A DNA stretch of 49,621 nucleotides from positions 65,043-114,663 of the forward strand of contig NZ_KV804976.1 of assembly GCF_001811505.1 (NCBI RefSeq), given 5' to 3'. Below, in pieces: positions 26,951 through 36,017 of the stretch (position 1 is its first letter; each line of letters starts with the position of its first letter). The DNA is from Streptococcus sp. HMSC034E03 (GTDB lineage: Bacteria; Bacillota; Bacilli; Lactobacillales; Streptococcaceae). A program made the position numbers and the translations under genes. The notes under the pieces are model-generated. The model was given only the letters and a program-made list of their open reading frames with translations. It was not told the DNA's origin and made no database searches.

Positions 26951-28177
26951 TTATTTTTGTGAAGCACTTAGAACTTCATCAGAAACTTTGACAAAAGTCT
27001 CAATGATATAATCTACTTCTTCATCCGTTAATTTGGTGTGAAGCGGTAGTGTAATCTCGTTTACAAAGTAGGCATAAGCTTTAGGATAGTTTGCCATGTC
27101 AAAGCCAAGATTCTTATAGGCAGTCAAAAGTGGAAGCGGTTTGTAGTGAACGTTACTTGCGATTCCTGCTTTGGCCAATTCTTGGATAATTTGATTACGT
27201 TGCTCGAGACTAGCACCTTCTACATGGGTAACGTAAAGGTGACGACAAGATTCTACAGTATCTGTCTCATGAGCCAATGGATGGATTCGAGTCCCTGCAA
27301 ATCCACGGTCATAGCGATCTACGATGTCCTTACGACGTTGTAGCAAGCTAGGATAACGGTCCAACTGAACCAGACCAAGTGAAGCCATGATATCCGTCAT
27401 GTTGCACTTGTAGGCAGGAGTTACGATATCGTATTCCCATGAACCTAGTTGCATCTTAGCTAGCGCATCTTTTGTTTGACCATGAAGAGATAGGATTTGG
27501 AATTCCTTGTACATTTCTTCATCATCAATAGCTGGATTAGCTTTCCAAGTAGCACTTCCTCCTTCAGCAGTTGTAAAGTTCTTGACAGCGTGGAAAGAGA
27601 ATGATGTAAAGTCTGCAATGGAACCAGCTGGTTGCCCTTTGTAGGTTGAACCCAAAGCATGGGCGCTATCTGAGACAACAACGATACGGTTAAAGACTTT
27701 TTGCCACTTGCTAGTAGCTGTAAAGAGATCACGTTTTTTCTCAACAACTTGGAACAAACGGTCATAGTCACAGATAATCCCTGCAAGTTCTACTGGGATG
27801 ATAACCTTAGTCTTCTCAGTAATCGCTTGCTCAAGCTTGTCATAGTCCATTTCAAAAGTATCATCTTGGATATCAACCATAACTGGTGTAGCACCTACGT
27901 GAGTGATAACGCTACATGATGCTGTATAGGTCATAGCGGGAACGATAACTTCATCGCCAGGGCCCACTTCAAGCACACGCAAGATCAATTCAAGAGCTGC
28001 TGTTGCAGAGTTGAGGCAGACTGTCTTAGGCGTTTGAGTATAGACAGACAGACGACGCTCCAATTCTTTTGTCTTTGGACCTGTTGTGATCCAACCAGAA
28101 CGGAGGGTATCTGCTACTTCAGCAATTTCAGCTTCGGTAATATCGGGTGGTGAAAATGGAATATTGTAATTTGGCAT
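26951..28177 (-). CDS. DegT/DnrJ/EryC1/StrS sugar aminotransferase (AATGal synthesis)
   Basis: This is a 408-aa PLP-dependent sugar aminotransferase. The PLP Lys is in SFHAVKNFTTAEGG (about 203-216), with VCLNSATAALEL (about 53-64) for cofactor phosphate and SDSAHALGSTY (about 179-189). It is paired with the sugar-phosphate transferase just upstream in the transcript. In pneumococcus this pair is assigned to teichoic acid: the aminotransferase makes UDP-2-acetamido-4-amino-2,4,6-trideoxygalactose (AATGal) from the 4-keto sugar. I apply that role by matching gene pair and sequence from memory. AAAGGAG stands 7 bases before the ATG. Confidence 0.85.
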   Translation of the reverse strand: MPNYNIPFSPPDITEAEIAEVADTLRSGWITTGPKTKELERRLSVYTQTPKTVCLNSATAALELILRVLEVGPGDEVIVPAMTYTASCSVITHVGATPVMVDIQDDTFEMDYDKLEQAITEKTKVIIPVELAGIICDYDRLFQVVEKKRDLFTATSKWQKVFNRIVVVSDSAHALGSTYKGQPAGSIADFTSFSFHAVKNFTTAEGGSATWKANPAIDDEEMYKEFQILSLHGQTKDALAKMQLGSWEYDIVTPAYKCNMTDIMASLGLVQLDRYPSLLQRRKDIVDRYDRGFAGTRIHPLAHETDTVESCRHLYVTHVEGASLEQRNQIIQELAKAGIASNVHYKPLPLLTAYKNLGFDMANYPKAYAYFVNEITLPLHTKLTDEEVDYIIETFVKVSDEVLSASQK

Positions 28178-28215
28178 TGATTTACTCCTTTTACTGTATT
28201 CACTCTTGTGATTAC

Positions 28216-28908
28216 TTATTTTAAAACTTCAAATACAGTCTGGAACATGATCTTGATATCTCCGAAGAAATTAAAATCACGTAGGTAGGCTAGATTATAG
28301 TGCATCTTTTCTGGAAGGACTCTTTCGACATAAGCTTGGTCGACCGACATACCTTTTGCAGTCATTTGACTGATAATGGCATCCTCGTCCTTATAGTTAA
28401 TGCTGGCAAGCGATGTAATCCCTGCTGGCAAGAGCAAGGTAGCCATCATTTCAGGGCTGTACTGCTCAGTATAGCGTGGTACTTCTGGACGAGTTCCCAC
28501 AAAGGACATCTCTCCTTTGAGAACATTGACCAATTGTGGAAGTTCGTCCAAACGAACACGGCGAATGAAATTTCCAACCTTGGTGATGCGGCTGTCATTG
28601 GCAGAAGTTACTAGACTTCCTTTCTTATCCGCATCCGTCACCATGGTCCGGAATTTCCAAATCTTGAAATGTCGGTTGTACTGGGTTACCCGGACTTGCT
28701 TGTAAATGACTGGACCCTTGCTATCTAGCTTGATCCAAATGCTTAGAATCAGAAATACGGGTGAAGTCAAGATTAACAAGACCAAGGCTAGAAACAAGTC
28801 TAGACAACGCTTGAGAATCAGTGAACCTTTTCTTCCAGAGACGAGCTGGTAGTATGGTTTTACCTCACTTAATTGCATTTCTTGAGGTAGTTCATCCCAT
28901 TTCAGCAT
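28216..28908 (-). CDS. Initiating sugar-phosphate transferase (PglC/WcaJ-type), teichoic acid AATGal transferase
   Basis: This monotopic phosphoglycosyl transferase of about 230 aa transfers the first sugar phosphate to undecaprenyl phosphate at the membrane. One membrane-embedded helix (about 37-58, ILKRCLDLFLALVLLILTS) is followed by the conserved KFRTMV, VRLDELPQLVNVLKGEMSF and VGTRPEVP motifs (about 90 and 118-145) with the catalytic Asp-Glu. In pneumococcus the homologue is proposed to start the teichoic acid repeat with AATGal. GAGGAG is 1 base from the first ATG (28914) and 7 from the second (28908), so the second is chosen. Confidence 0.87.
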   Translation of the reverse strand: MLKWDELPQEMQLSEVKPYYQLVSGRKGSLILKRCLDLFLALVLLILTSPVFLILSIWIKLDSKGPVIYKQVRVTQYNRHFKIWKFRTMVTDADKKGSLVTSANDSRITKVGNFIRRVRLDELPQLVNVLKGEMSFVGTRPEVPRYTEQYSPEMMATLLLPAGITSLASINYKDEDAIISQMTAKGMSVDQAYVERVLPEKMHYNLAYLRDFNFFGDIKIMFQTVFEVLK

Positions 28909-28954
28909 GCACATTCTCCTCTGTTTTTTAATATGTAATCTTTAAACATTCTAC

Positions 28955-28985
28955 ATTATACCACAAAATGAAAGAGGCGGTGCAA
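28955..28985 (-). promoter_or_regulatory. Promoter of the AATGal gene pair
   Basis: TATAAT (28955-28960) preceded by TGTGG (extended -10), with TTGCAC 19 bases upstream on the minus strand. It is 47 bases before the chosen start of the transferase. Confidence 0.6.
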
Positions 28986-29013
28986 GAAATCTGTATTTTA
29001 AAGGAATTCTTCC

Positions 29014-30756
29014 TTAGGACAGAGCTCCTGCCTGTAAACTATACATCTTGTGATAGGTTCCTCCTAAGGCCAAAAGTTCCTCGTGCGTGCCTCTCTCGAT
29101 GATTCGTCCCTTATCTAGGACATAGATACAGTTAGCATCCTGAATGGTAGAAAGACGATGAGCGATGGCAATGGTCGTCCGGCCCTGTCTCATCTTGGCT
29201 AGGGAATTTTGGACCAAGGCTTCTGTTTCAGAGTCAATATTGGCTGTCGCTTCATCCAAAATCAGAATTTTCGGTTGACTGGCAACGGTTCTAGCAAAGG
29301 CAAGAAGCTGACGTTGACCGGTTGAAAAACTCGAACCACGCTCCGATACTGGAGCATCATAGCCTAATGGAAGATCCTGAATGAAAGAATCTGCATCCAC
29401 AAACTCTGCTGCCACCTTAACCTGGTCATCGCTGATATCTTGGTACATAGCAATATTGGACTTGATGGTCCCATGATAGAGGAAAGGTTCCTGTAGGACC
29501 AGACCGATATTTTTTCTCAATTCCTCTTGGCTATACTTACGAATATCCACACCATCAAGGAGAACTCGACCTGACTGGAATTCATAAAAGCGCATGAGAA
29601 CATTGATGATAGAGGATTTCCCAGAGCCAGTATGTCCGACAAAGGCGATGGTTTCACCTTTATTGACTGTAAAGGAAATATCATCGAGAATCTGGTGTTT
29701 CCCGTCATAAGAGAAGGACACATGTTCAAAACGGATATTTCCTTCTCTAATCTCGGCTTGTCCATTTTCTTGGACCGGTTCATAGTTGGTCTCATCGATA
29801 AGTGCAAAGACACGACCTGCTGACACCATGGATGTCTGAAGGGTAGAAAAGTTTTGCGTAACCTCGATGAGGGGATCAAAGAGGCGATTGATGTACTGGA
29901 TAAAGGCATACATGGTTCCTGCCGTTATTCCTAGATAGAGACCACGATAGCCAAAGTAAGCCATCAAAACTGCATAGCCCAACAACTTCAACAAACTCAT
30001 AGCTGGACGTAAAAAGAGGGAGTCCAAAGCTACTGAACGGTTGGCGTAGACCAGATGTTCCTGGTTTATCCCATCAAACTCTTCTTGCAGGCGCTTTTCT
30101 TGATTAAAGGCTTGAATAATGCGAATCCCTTCGATATTTTCAGCCAGCTTACTGTTAATATCTGACAAGAGACTTCTGGTTTTTTCGATGACCTTGACGG
30201 ATTTTTTACGGTAGAGATTGACCAAAAGAAAAATCAAAGGTAGAAAGAGCAATACTAAAGCTGTCAGACGATAATCCAAAACGAGCATGGTATAAAGGGT
30301 TGTCACAAAGATAAAGACTGCTGAGACAAAGCTGGATAAAATTCCTGAAAACATATCACTAATAGTCTCAGTGTCATTGGTCAAACGCGAAACGATAGAA
30401 CCTGCAGGTGTTTTATCAAAATAAGACATGCCTAGTTTTTCCATATTGGCAAAGGCATCCCGTCGAATATCTCTAACGATACTGTAGGACACTCGCGCAA
30501 AGAGGATGTTCCCTACATATTGGACAAGGGTTTGAAGAATGTAGAGACCATAGTAAACTAGCAGAACTGTAACAGCAAGCTGGTTGAGATTATGTAGATA
30601 CTGGTCGATAAAGTGCGAAGCCACTAGGGGAATTACGCTCTTGATAACAGTCGTCGTAAGGAGAAAAGCGAGTGCTAAAAAGGTGAGGAGACCGTAAGGC
30701 TTGAGATAGGACAACAAACGCTTCAATACAGCCCATTGTTCTTGTTTATTGCGCAT
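29014..30756 (-). CDS. ABC exporter half-transporter, canonical-site subunit
   Basis: This is a 580-aa half-transporter with an N-terminal six-helix membrane domain (about 1-320) and a C-terminal ATPase: Walker A GHTGSGKSS (about 372-380), signature FSTGQRQLL (about 476-484), Walker B ILILDEATANID (about 498-509) with the catalytic Glu. It overlaps its partner by 11 bases. With the partner at 30746 it should form a heterodimeric multidrug-type exporter like BmrCD/YheHI. Substrate is unknown. It corresponds by context to a pneumococcal pair distinct from patAB. Confidence 0.88.
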   Translation of the reverse strand: MRNKQEQWAVLKRLLSYLKPYGLLTFLALAFLLTTTVIKSVIPLVASHFIDQYLHNLNQLAVTVLLVYYGLYILQTLVQYVGNILFARVSYSIVRDIRRDAFANMEKLGMSYFDKTPAGSIVSRLTNDTETISDMFSGILSSFVSAVFIFVTTLYTMLVLDYRLTALVLLFLPLIFLLVNLYRKKSVKVIEKTRSLLSDINSKLAENIEGIRIIQAFNQEKRLQEEFDGINQEHLVYANRSVALDSLFLRPAMSLLKLLGYAVLMAYFGYRGLYLGITAGTMYAFIQYINRLFDPLIEVTQNFSTLQTSMVSAGRVFALIDETNYEPVQENGQAEIREGNIRFEHVSFSYDGKHQILDDISFTVNKGETIAFVGHTGSGKSSIINVLMRFYEFQSGRVLLDGVDIRKYSQEELRKNIGLVLQEPFLYHGTIKSNIAMYQDISDDQVKVAAEFVDADSFIQDLPLGYDAPVSERGSSFSTGQRQLLAFARTVASQPKILILDEATANIDSETEALVQNSLAKMRQGRTTIAIAHRLSTIQDANCIYVLDKGRIIERGTHEELLALGGTYHKMYSLQAGALS

Positions 30757-32491
30757 CTTCTTCTCCTTTCATTTCTAACTGTTGAGACTGGTAGGTTTGT
30801 GCGTACCAACCATCCAAGGCTAGTAAGTCTTCATGTGTGCCTCGTTCAATGATGCGGCCATTTTGCATGACCAAAATTAAATCTGCATGGACAACTGCAC
30901 TGAGACGATGGGCTGTGATAATGGTTGTCTTGTCCTTGCGAGTTTCCTTGAGATTATCGATGATTGCGAACTCTGTCTTAGCATCCACAGCTGACAAGGA
31001 ATCATCTAAAATCAAGATATCAGGATTTAAAATCATAGCCCGACTCATAGCCAGACGTTGCTTTTGTCCACCAGATAGACTGACACCTTTTTCGCCGATA
31101 ACCGTATCAAATCCCTGGGGCATGGCTTGAATGTCTTGATAGACTTGAGCCAGCTTAGTTGCTTCTTCTACTTTTGAGAAAGGCAGGTCAGGATTCCCAA
31201 ATCGAATATTGTCTAGGATAGAGCTGGCAAAAAGAAATTGGTCCTGTGGGACGTATCCCATCAAACTTCGTAAGTCAGCTAGTCGATAATCACGAATGTC
31301 ATGACCATTTAGATAAATAGCTCCTTGGTCAACGTCATACTCACGTAGGAGCAATTTAATTATAGTAGTTTTCCCTGAACCAGTCTGTCCAACCAAGCCC
31401 AAGGTTTGCCCTTTTTCGAGACTAAAATGTATATCTCTCAGCGTCTCTTCGTCTTCAAAGGCAAAACGATCAATGGCATAGTCCAAGCGCCCATTTTCAA
31501 TCCCTTCAGGTGGAGATTCTGGATCTTTGACAGGTGGCTCTTGGGACAAAAGACTCTCAATTCGTTGATAAGAAACCTTCCCTCTTTGAGTAATATTAAA
31601 GAGGAAACCAATCGCCATCAAGGGCCAGACCAACATATCCAAGTAAGAGATAAAGGTAACCAGATTACCAATGGTTACTTGTCCTGCTTGCACCATAAAG
31701 GCACCGACTAAGAGAGTTAAGGCATAGGAAGAACCAACAAAGAGTAGAACCATGGGGTCAAAGAGACTATCATATTTCATGGTTTGCAGATTCTTTTGGA
31801 AGGTCAAATCATTGACTTCCTGGAAAGAGGCTAATTCATCAGACTGATAACCGAAGGACTTGGTTACCTTGATCCCAGCTACAGATTCTTGAACCTTATT
31901 GTTGAGTTCAGAAAAGGCTGCTTGGGATTCTCCGAAAGCCTTATGGGTCTTTCTCCCCAGACGACTAGTCGCATAGGCCATAAATGGCAAGGGAATGATG
32001 GCAACCAAGGTCATTTGCCAAGAAATACTAAAGAGCATGGTCAGTAAAGTCACCAAGGCTGTGATAGAGGCATCCACTGCCATCATGACACCACCACCTG
32101 CTAAACGAGTCAGAGCATTGATATCATTGGTTGCGTGAGCCATCAAATCCCCAGTCCGATAACTCTGATAAAAAGCGGGAGACATTTTTGTAAAGTGCTC
32201 GAATAGTCTTGAACGCATGATTTGTCCAAGTCGATATGAGGTTCCTAGGATATACATGCGCCAAACATAACGCAGGTAGTACATCCCGAAAGCTGCCAGC
32301 AGGAGATAAAAGAGATGAAGCAAGAGCTCATCTTGTGTTAATCGTCCCGAAGTGATGGCATCAATCACGCGCCCCATGACCATAGGTGGGATGAGGTTTA
32401 GTACAGAAACCAAAACCAAAGCTACGATTCCAACTAGGTAACGGCGTTTTTCTAATTTAAAAAACCACCAGAGTTTTTGGATGATGGACAT
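30746..32491 (-). CDS. ABC exporter half-transporter, degenerate-site subunit
   Basis: This is a half-transporter of about 581 aa: membrane domain (about 15-310), Walker A GQTGSGKTT, signature SLSGGQKQRLAMSRA, Walker B ILILDDSLSAVD. The catalytic Glu after Walker B is Asp, the hallmark of the degenerate nucleotide site in heterodimeric exporters, so one of the two sites of the complex is expected to hydrolyse ATP poorly. The start MSIIQKLW is preferred (AAAGGA 7 bases upstream). A frame to 32512 is open but has no ribosome binding site. Confidence 0.88.
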   Translation of the reverse strand: MSIIQKLWWFFKLEKRRYLVGIVALVLVSVLNLIPPMVMGRVIDAITSGRLTQDELLLHLFYLLLAAFGMYYLRYVWRMYILGTSYRLGQIMRSRLFEHFTKMSPAFYQSYRTGDLMAHATNDINALTRLAGGGVMMAVDASITALVTLLTMLFSISWQMTLVAIIPLPFMAYATSRLGRKTHKAFGESQAAFSELNNKVQESVAGIKVTKSFGYQSDELASFQEVNDLTFQKNLQTMKYDSLFDPMVLLFVGSSYALTLLVGAFMVQAGQVTIGNLVTFISYLDMLVWPLMAIGFLFNITQRGKVSYQRIESLLSQEPPVKDPESPPEGIENGRLDYAIDRFAFEDEETLRDIHFSLEKGQTLGLVGQTGSGKTTIIKLLLREYDVDQGAIYLNGHDIRDYRLADLRSLMGYVPQDQFLFASSILDNIRFGNPDLPFSKVEEATKLAQVYQDIQAMPQGFDTVIGEKGVSLSGGQKQRLAMSRAMILNPDILILDDSLSAVDAKTEFAIIDNLKETRKDKTTIITAHRLSAVVHADLILVMQNGRIIERGTHEDLLALDGWYAQTYQSQQLEMKGEEDAQ

Positions 32492-32516
32492 AAAATTCCT
32501 TTCTAATGACAAATGG

Positions 32517-32544
32517 AAACCTGAGGTGACTGCCTCAGGTTTTT
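32517..32544. other. 10-bp-arm hairpin directly upstream of the ABC exporter
   Basis: AAACCTGAGG-TGACTG-CCTCAGGTTT is a perfect hairpin. The T run (TTTTT) follows it on the plus strand, where no upstream gene exists. On the minus strand, in the exporter leader, it has only a short T run. It may be a terminator for the coding remnant at 32546-32617 or a leader structure that affects exporter expression. Confidence 0.6.
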
Positions 32545-32545
32545 C

Positions 32546-32617
32546 CTATTCATAGGTGATGACGCTTAGTTGACCCTTATCATACTCAGCGATAAAGATA
32601 CTCAAAGGAGTAACATT
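32546..32617 (-). pseudogene. C-terminal coding remnant upstream of the ABC exporter
   Basis: A minus-strand frame reads NVTPLSIFIAEYDKGQLSV then ITYE and a TAG stop, bounded upstream by TGA. It has a protein-like composition but no start codon or ribosome binding site. It lies between the exporter promoter and its leader hairpin, so it is transcribed with the exporter but probably not functional. Family unknown. Confidence 0.35.
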
Positions 32618-32653
32618 TCATTTATTTTCAATCCTTTACATAAATCATTCTTT

Positions 32654-32682
32654 ATTATAAAGGAATGGGCTTGATTTTTCAA
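32654..32682 (-). promoter_or_regulatory. Promoter of the ABC exporter pair
   Basis: TTGAAA (32677-32682), 17 bases, TATAAT (32654-32659) on the minus strand. This gives a leader of about 155 bases containing the coding remnant and the hairpin. Confidence 0.75.
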
Positions 32683-32690
32683 ACTATACG

Positions 32691-32720
32691 TTGGGGAATT
32701 ACTTCTTTTTCTGGTATAAT
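32691..32720 (+). promoter_or_regulatory. Promoter of exoA
   Basis: TTGGGG, 18 bases, TATAAT (32715-32720) on the plus strand, with a second TATAAT ten bases further on. It is divergent from the ABC exporter promoter. Confidence 0.55.
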
Positions 32721-32753
32721 ATTGTCTATAATCTGATTGAAAAGGTACATACT

Positions 32754-33581
32754 ATGAAACTGATCTCATGGAATATTGATTCCCTCAATGCAGCGTTGAC
32801 GAGTGACTCTGCGCGTGCGAAATTGTCTCAAGACGTTCTCCAAACTTTGGTAGCCGAAGACGCTGATATCATTGCTATCCAGGAAACCAAGCTTTCAGCT
32901 AAAGGTCCTACTAAAAAACACCTTGAGGTACTGGAAGAACTCTTCCCAGGTTACGAAAATACTTGGCGTTCCTCTCAAGAGCCTGCCCGCAAAGGCTATG
33001 CTGGAACCATGTTCCTCTATAAGAAAGAACTGACTCCAACTGTTAGCTTCCCAGAAATTGGCGCACCTTCTACTATGGACTTGGAAGGCCGCATCATTAC
33101 TTTGGAATTTGATACATTTTTCGTGACTCAAGTTTACACACCAAACGCTGGTGATGGACTCAAACGCTTGGAAGAACGTCAAGTCTGGGATGTCAAATAT
33201 GCAGAGTACTTGGCTCAACTAGACAAGCAAAAACCTGTCCTAGCAACCGGAGACTACAACGTTGCCCACAAGGAAATTGACCTTGCCAACCCAGCCAGCA
33301 ACCGTCGTTCACCAGGTTTCACGGACGAAGAACGTGAAGGATTTACAAACCTTTTAGCCAAAGGATTTACAGATACCTTCCGCCATATCCATGGCGATGT
33401 GCCAGAACGCTATACTTGGTGGGCACAACGTAGCAAAACTTCAAAAATCAACAACACAGGCTGGAGAATCGACTACTGGCTCACAAGTAACCGTGTAGCA
33501 GACAAGGTTACCAAGTCAGACATGATTGACTCAGGCGCACGCCAAGACCATACACCGATTGTCATGGAGATTGAATTATAA
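32754..33581 (+). CDS. exoA: Exodeoxyribonuclease III / AP endonuclease
   Basis: This 275-aa Mg-dependent enzyme cuts at abasic sites and degrades 3' ends in base-excision repair. EEP-family motifs are all present: MKLISWNIDSLNAAL with the metal Asn, IAIQETKLS with the metal Glu, TGDYNVAHKEIDLANP, RIDYWLTSNRV and the C-terminal QDHTPIVMEI with the catalytic His. The ATG start is used. A TTG-initiated extension to 32691 would run over the promoter. It is followed 11 bases later by the VOC gene. Confidence 0.95.
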   Translation: MKLISWNIDSLNAALTSDSARAKLSQDVLQTLVAEDADIIAIQETKLSAKGPTKKHLEVLEELFPGYENTWRSSQEPARKGYAGTMFLYKKELTPTVSFPEIGAPSTMDLEGRIITLEFDTFFVTQVYTPNAGDGLKRLEERQVWDVKYAEYLAQLDKQKPVLATGDYNVAHKEIDLANPASNRRSPGFTDEEREGFTNLLAKGFTDTFRHIHGDVPERYTWWAQRSKTSKINNTGWRIDYWLTSNRVADKVTKSDMIDSGARQDHTPIVMEIEL

Positions 33582-33592
33582 GGATTTTCTTT

Positions 33593-33979
33593 ATGGACTA
33601 CAATGCAGTTATTCCCGAGTTTATGGTCTCAAATATAGAACAGTCCCGTTCCTTCTACTGTGATTTACTGGGTTTTACGATCGAATACGAGCGACCAGAA
33701 GAAAAATTTCTCTTCCTGTCTCTTGAAGATTGCCAGCTAATGCTAGAAGAGGGGACAAAGGAGGAGCTAGCTGAACTGACCTATCCCTTTGGTCGTGGAA
33801 TCAACATTTCCTTTGGCATAGAGGATGTCCCTAGACTCTATCAAAAATTATTAGAATCCAACTATCCTATTCATCGTCCTTTGACTAAAAGAGAATTTCG
33901 AGTTGGTGAACAATATATCTATCCTCATGAATTTGCAGTTTTAGACCCAGATGGTTATTTTTTAAGATTTAGTGAATAG
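33593..33979 (+). CDS. VOC-fold (glyoxalase / bleomycin-resistance-like) protein
   Basis: This 128-aa single vicinal-oxygen-chelate module is of the glyoxalase / bleomycin-resistance superfamily: VIPEFMVSNIEQSRSFYCDLLGF (about 5-27) and the terminal FAVLDPDGYFLRF (about 115-127). In these proteins dimers bind metal or sequester drugs. No specific function can be assigned. It follows exoA closely and is likely cotranscribed. It ends at a bidirectional terminator. Confidence 0.85.
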   Translation: MDYNAVIPEFMVSNIEQSRSFYCDLLGFTIEYERPEEKFLFLSLEDCQLMLEEGTKEELAELTYPFGRGINISFGIEDVPRLYQKLLESNYPIHRPLTKREFRVGEQYIYPHEFAVLDPDGYFLRFSE

Positions 33980-34010
33980 AATAATAAAGCATTAGAGTGG
34001 GAATGTAATA

Positions 34011-34036
34011 AAAAAAGAGGCATGAGCCTCTTTTTA
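34011..34036. terminator. Bidirectional terminator between the VOC and PaaI genes
   Basis: AAAAAGAGGC-ATGA-GCCTCTTTTT hairpin with T tracts on both strands, located between convergent genes. Confidence 0.9.
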
Positions 34037-34043
34037 TTATTTC

Positions 34044-34448
34044 CTATATCCTCACCTGTCTATCTTCAGATCGTTGGCCTGTGACAAACATGGTGAAGGT
34101 TGCCTTGCAGACATTTCGGCCATCTTGATTAGTGATATCAACATCGACGACACAAGTGGTGCGTCCATGATGGACACATTCTCCTTTGATAGTGAGAATG
34201 TCCCCTAGATTTCCAGCTTTCAGATAGTTGATAGAAGACTGGAGCGTCACTCCATCTAAGCCAAGCGAAATCACCACAAGACCACTGATTTGGTCACAAA
34301 GGGTAAATAGATAGCCTCCATGGGCATTCCCATAATAGTTGAGTGAGGAGTCCACTACTTTTGTCGTTACCACAACGTGACCATCTCTCATTTTTTCAAT
34401 TTCATAGTTTTCAAAGGCAGATATAGCGTCAAAGTGAAAATCTTTCAT
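34044..34448 (-). CDS. PaaI-type hotdog thioesterase
   Basis: This protein of about 134 aa has the hotdog-fold thioesterase signature NYYGNAHGGYLFTLCDQISG (about 39-58), with the helix that carries the active-site Asn/Gly-Gly region, followed by LKAGNLGDILTIKGECVHHG. Probably cleaves small acyl- or phenylacetyl-CoA esters, but the substrate is unknown. Start at MKDFHFDA because AGGAGG precedes it by 5 bases. A frame extending to 34469 lacks a ribosome binding site. Confidence 0.85.
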   Translation of the reverse strand: MKDFHFDAISAFENYEIEKMRDGHVVVTTKVVDSSLNYYGNAHGGYLFTLCDQISGLVVISLGLDGVTLQSSINYLKAGNLGDILTIKGECVHHGRTTCVVDVDITNQDGRNVCKATFTMFVTGQRSEDRQVRI

Positions 34449-34517
34449 ACGTTCCTCCTGATGTTTCAAACGACACTATGATACTACTTTTCATGACTCT
34501 GTGCAAGGGAGAAGCAC

Positions 34518-35999
34518 TTATTCAGGTAAAATCCCAACCTGCTCCACGAAACGCATAAAGGCTGCCTGTCCTTCTTCTGTTTGCTTATAAACTCCTGCAT
34601 CTTCCAATACCCGAGCGAAGATTTTACCCACAGATTCTTGGACAATTTCGAGAGCTTGGTCTTTATCAGTCAATCCAGGATGACTTTCTTTCAACTCATC
34701 TGCCCATTCTTGGTGATAATCGGCTACTAAAACATCCTCTCCGACTAGATAAGCTGCTACTTGCTCTACTTCTTCCTTCAAGCGTGGTGGCAAGATTGCT
34801 AAGCCCATAACCTCTATCAAGCCGATATTTTCCTTCTTGATATGTTGGACATCCTTGTGGGGATGATAGATGCCGTCTGGATGCTCTGGAGAGGTTTGAT
34901 TGTCCCGCAAGACCAAATCCAACTCAAACTGCCCATCTCGTTTACGCGCAATCGGTGTAATGGTGTGGTGCGGAGTTCCATTGCTTTCCGCCAAAACCTG
35001 CACACTTGGATCGGAGTATTGACGCCAAGCCAGTAAGATTTTCTCAGCAAGATTGGTCAAATCGTCTTTTGAATCCGACGTCAATCGAATCACAGACATA
35101 GGCCACTGAACAATCCCTGCTTTGACAGATTCAAAACCTTCAAAGGTAAAGCTTTTCTGTAAAGGAGCCACTTCCATTGGGAAGACATGTCGCCCACCTT
35201 GGTAATGATCATGCGTCAGGATGGAGCCACCCACAATTGGTAGGTCAGCATTTGAACCTGCAAAATAACCTGGAAACTGCTCTACGATTGCTAACAAATG
35301 CTCAAAACTTTGGCGACTGATGGCCATTGGACGATGTTGGCTATCTAGGAAGATACAGTGCTCATTAAAGTACGCATAAGGCGAATACTGGAAGCCCCAC
35401 TCCTGCCCAGAAATATCAAAACGTATAATCCGGTGATTGCTTCTAGCTGGATGGTTGACACGACCATGATAGCCCTCATTTTCCATACAAAGCTGACATT
35501 GAGGATAGTTGCTCGACTTGACTAACTTGGCTGCCGCGATCTCTTTTGGATCCTTTTCAGGTTTAGAGAGATTGATGGTAATCTCTAGTTCACCGTAGTC
35601 AGACGGAACACGATAAGCAATATTCTTTGCGATAGCCTTTAGTTTGATGTAGTCATTCTTCTGACTGAGTTGGTAGAAATCCGCAATTGCCTGCTCTGGT
35701 GACTGGGCATAGGTATCCCAAAAGTCACGATTAACCTGACTTGGACAAGGGGTTACCAAATCCATGAGGTCAGCACCGAGAATCTCACGCGCAGCCTGAC
35801 TATCTTCAATTGTTTCCAATCGAACGGCTTCCTCGACAAGCTGATCTTTTAGTTCAATCAAATCATCCTGGTCAGTCTCAACTTCAAGAACTCCATCTCC
35901 CACCAGTGCTAAAACACGATTGGTCAGATAGATACGATCCAACTCTTCAAAGCTACTTTCTGCAATGATTTTGGTCACAAAATTTTCTACTAAGGTCAC
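34518..35999 (-). CDS. galT: Galactose-1-phosphate uridylyltransferase (class II)
   Basis: This 493-aa Leloir-pathway enzyme exchanges UMP between UDP-glucose and galactose-1-phosphate. Length and sequence fit the Firmicute class II GalT rather than the shorter E. coli type: [16 protein letters not shown] (about 252-267), [21 protein letters not shown] and [19 protein letters not shown] are visible. It begins 18 bases after galK and is cotranscribed with it. Confidence 0.94.
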   Translation of the reverse strand: MTLVENFVTKIIAESSFEELDRIYLTNRVLALVGDGVLEVETDQDDLIELKDQLVEEAVRLETIEDSQAAREILGADLMDLVTPCPSQVNRDFWDTYAQSPEQAIADFYQLSQKNDYIKLKAIAKNIAYRVPSDYGELEITINLSKPEKDPKEIAAAKLVKSSNYPQCQLCMENEGYHGRVNHPARSNHRIIRFDISGQEWGFQYSPYAYFNEHCIFLDSQHRPMAISRQSFEHLLAIVEQFPGYFAGSNADLPIVGGSILTHDHYQGGRHVFPMEVAPLQKSFTFEGFESVKAGIVQWPMSVIRLTSDSKDDLTNLAEKILLAWRQYSDPSVQVLAESNGTPHHTITPIARKRDGQFELDLVLRDNQTSPEHPDGIYHPHKDVQHIKKENIGLIEVMGLAILPPRLKEEVEQVAAYLVGEDVLVADYHQEWADELKESHPGLTDKDQALEIVQESVGKIFARVLEDAGVYKQTEEGQAAFMRFVEQVGILPE

Positions 36000-36017
36000 T
36001 AGAAACCCTCCTTCTGA

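Noticed and set aside
32691..32753. TTG-initiated N-terminal extension of exoA
   Set aside because: It would run over the exoA -10 boxes, and the family starts at MKLISWNIDS.
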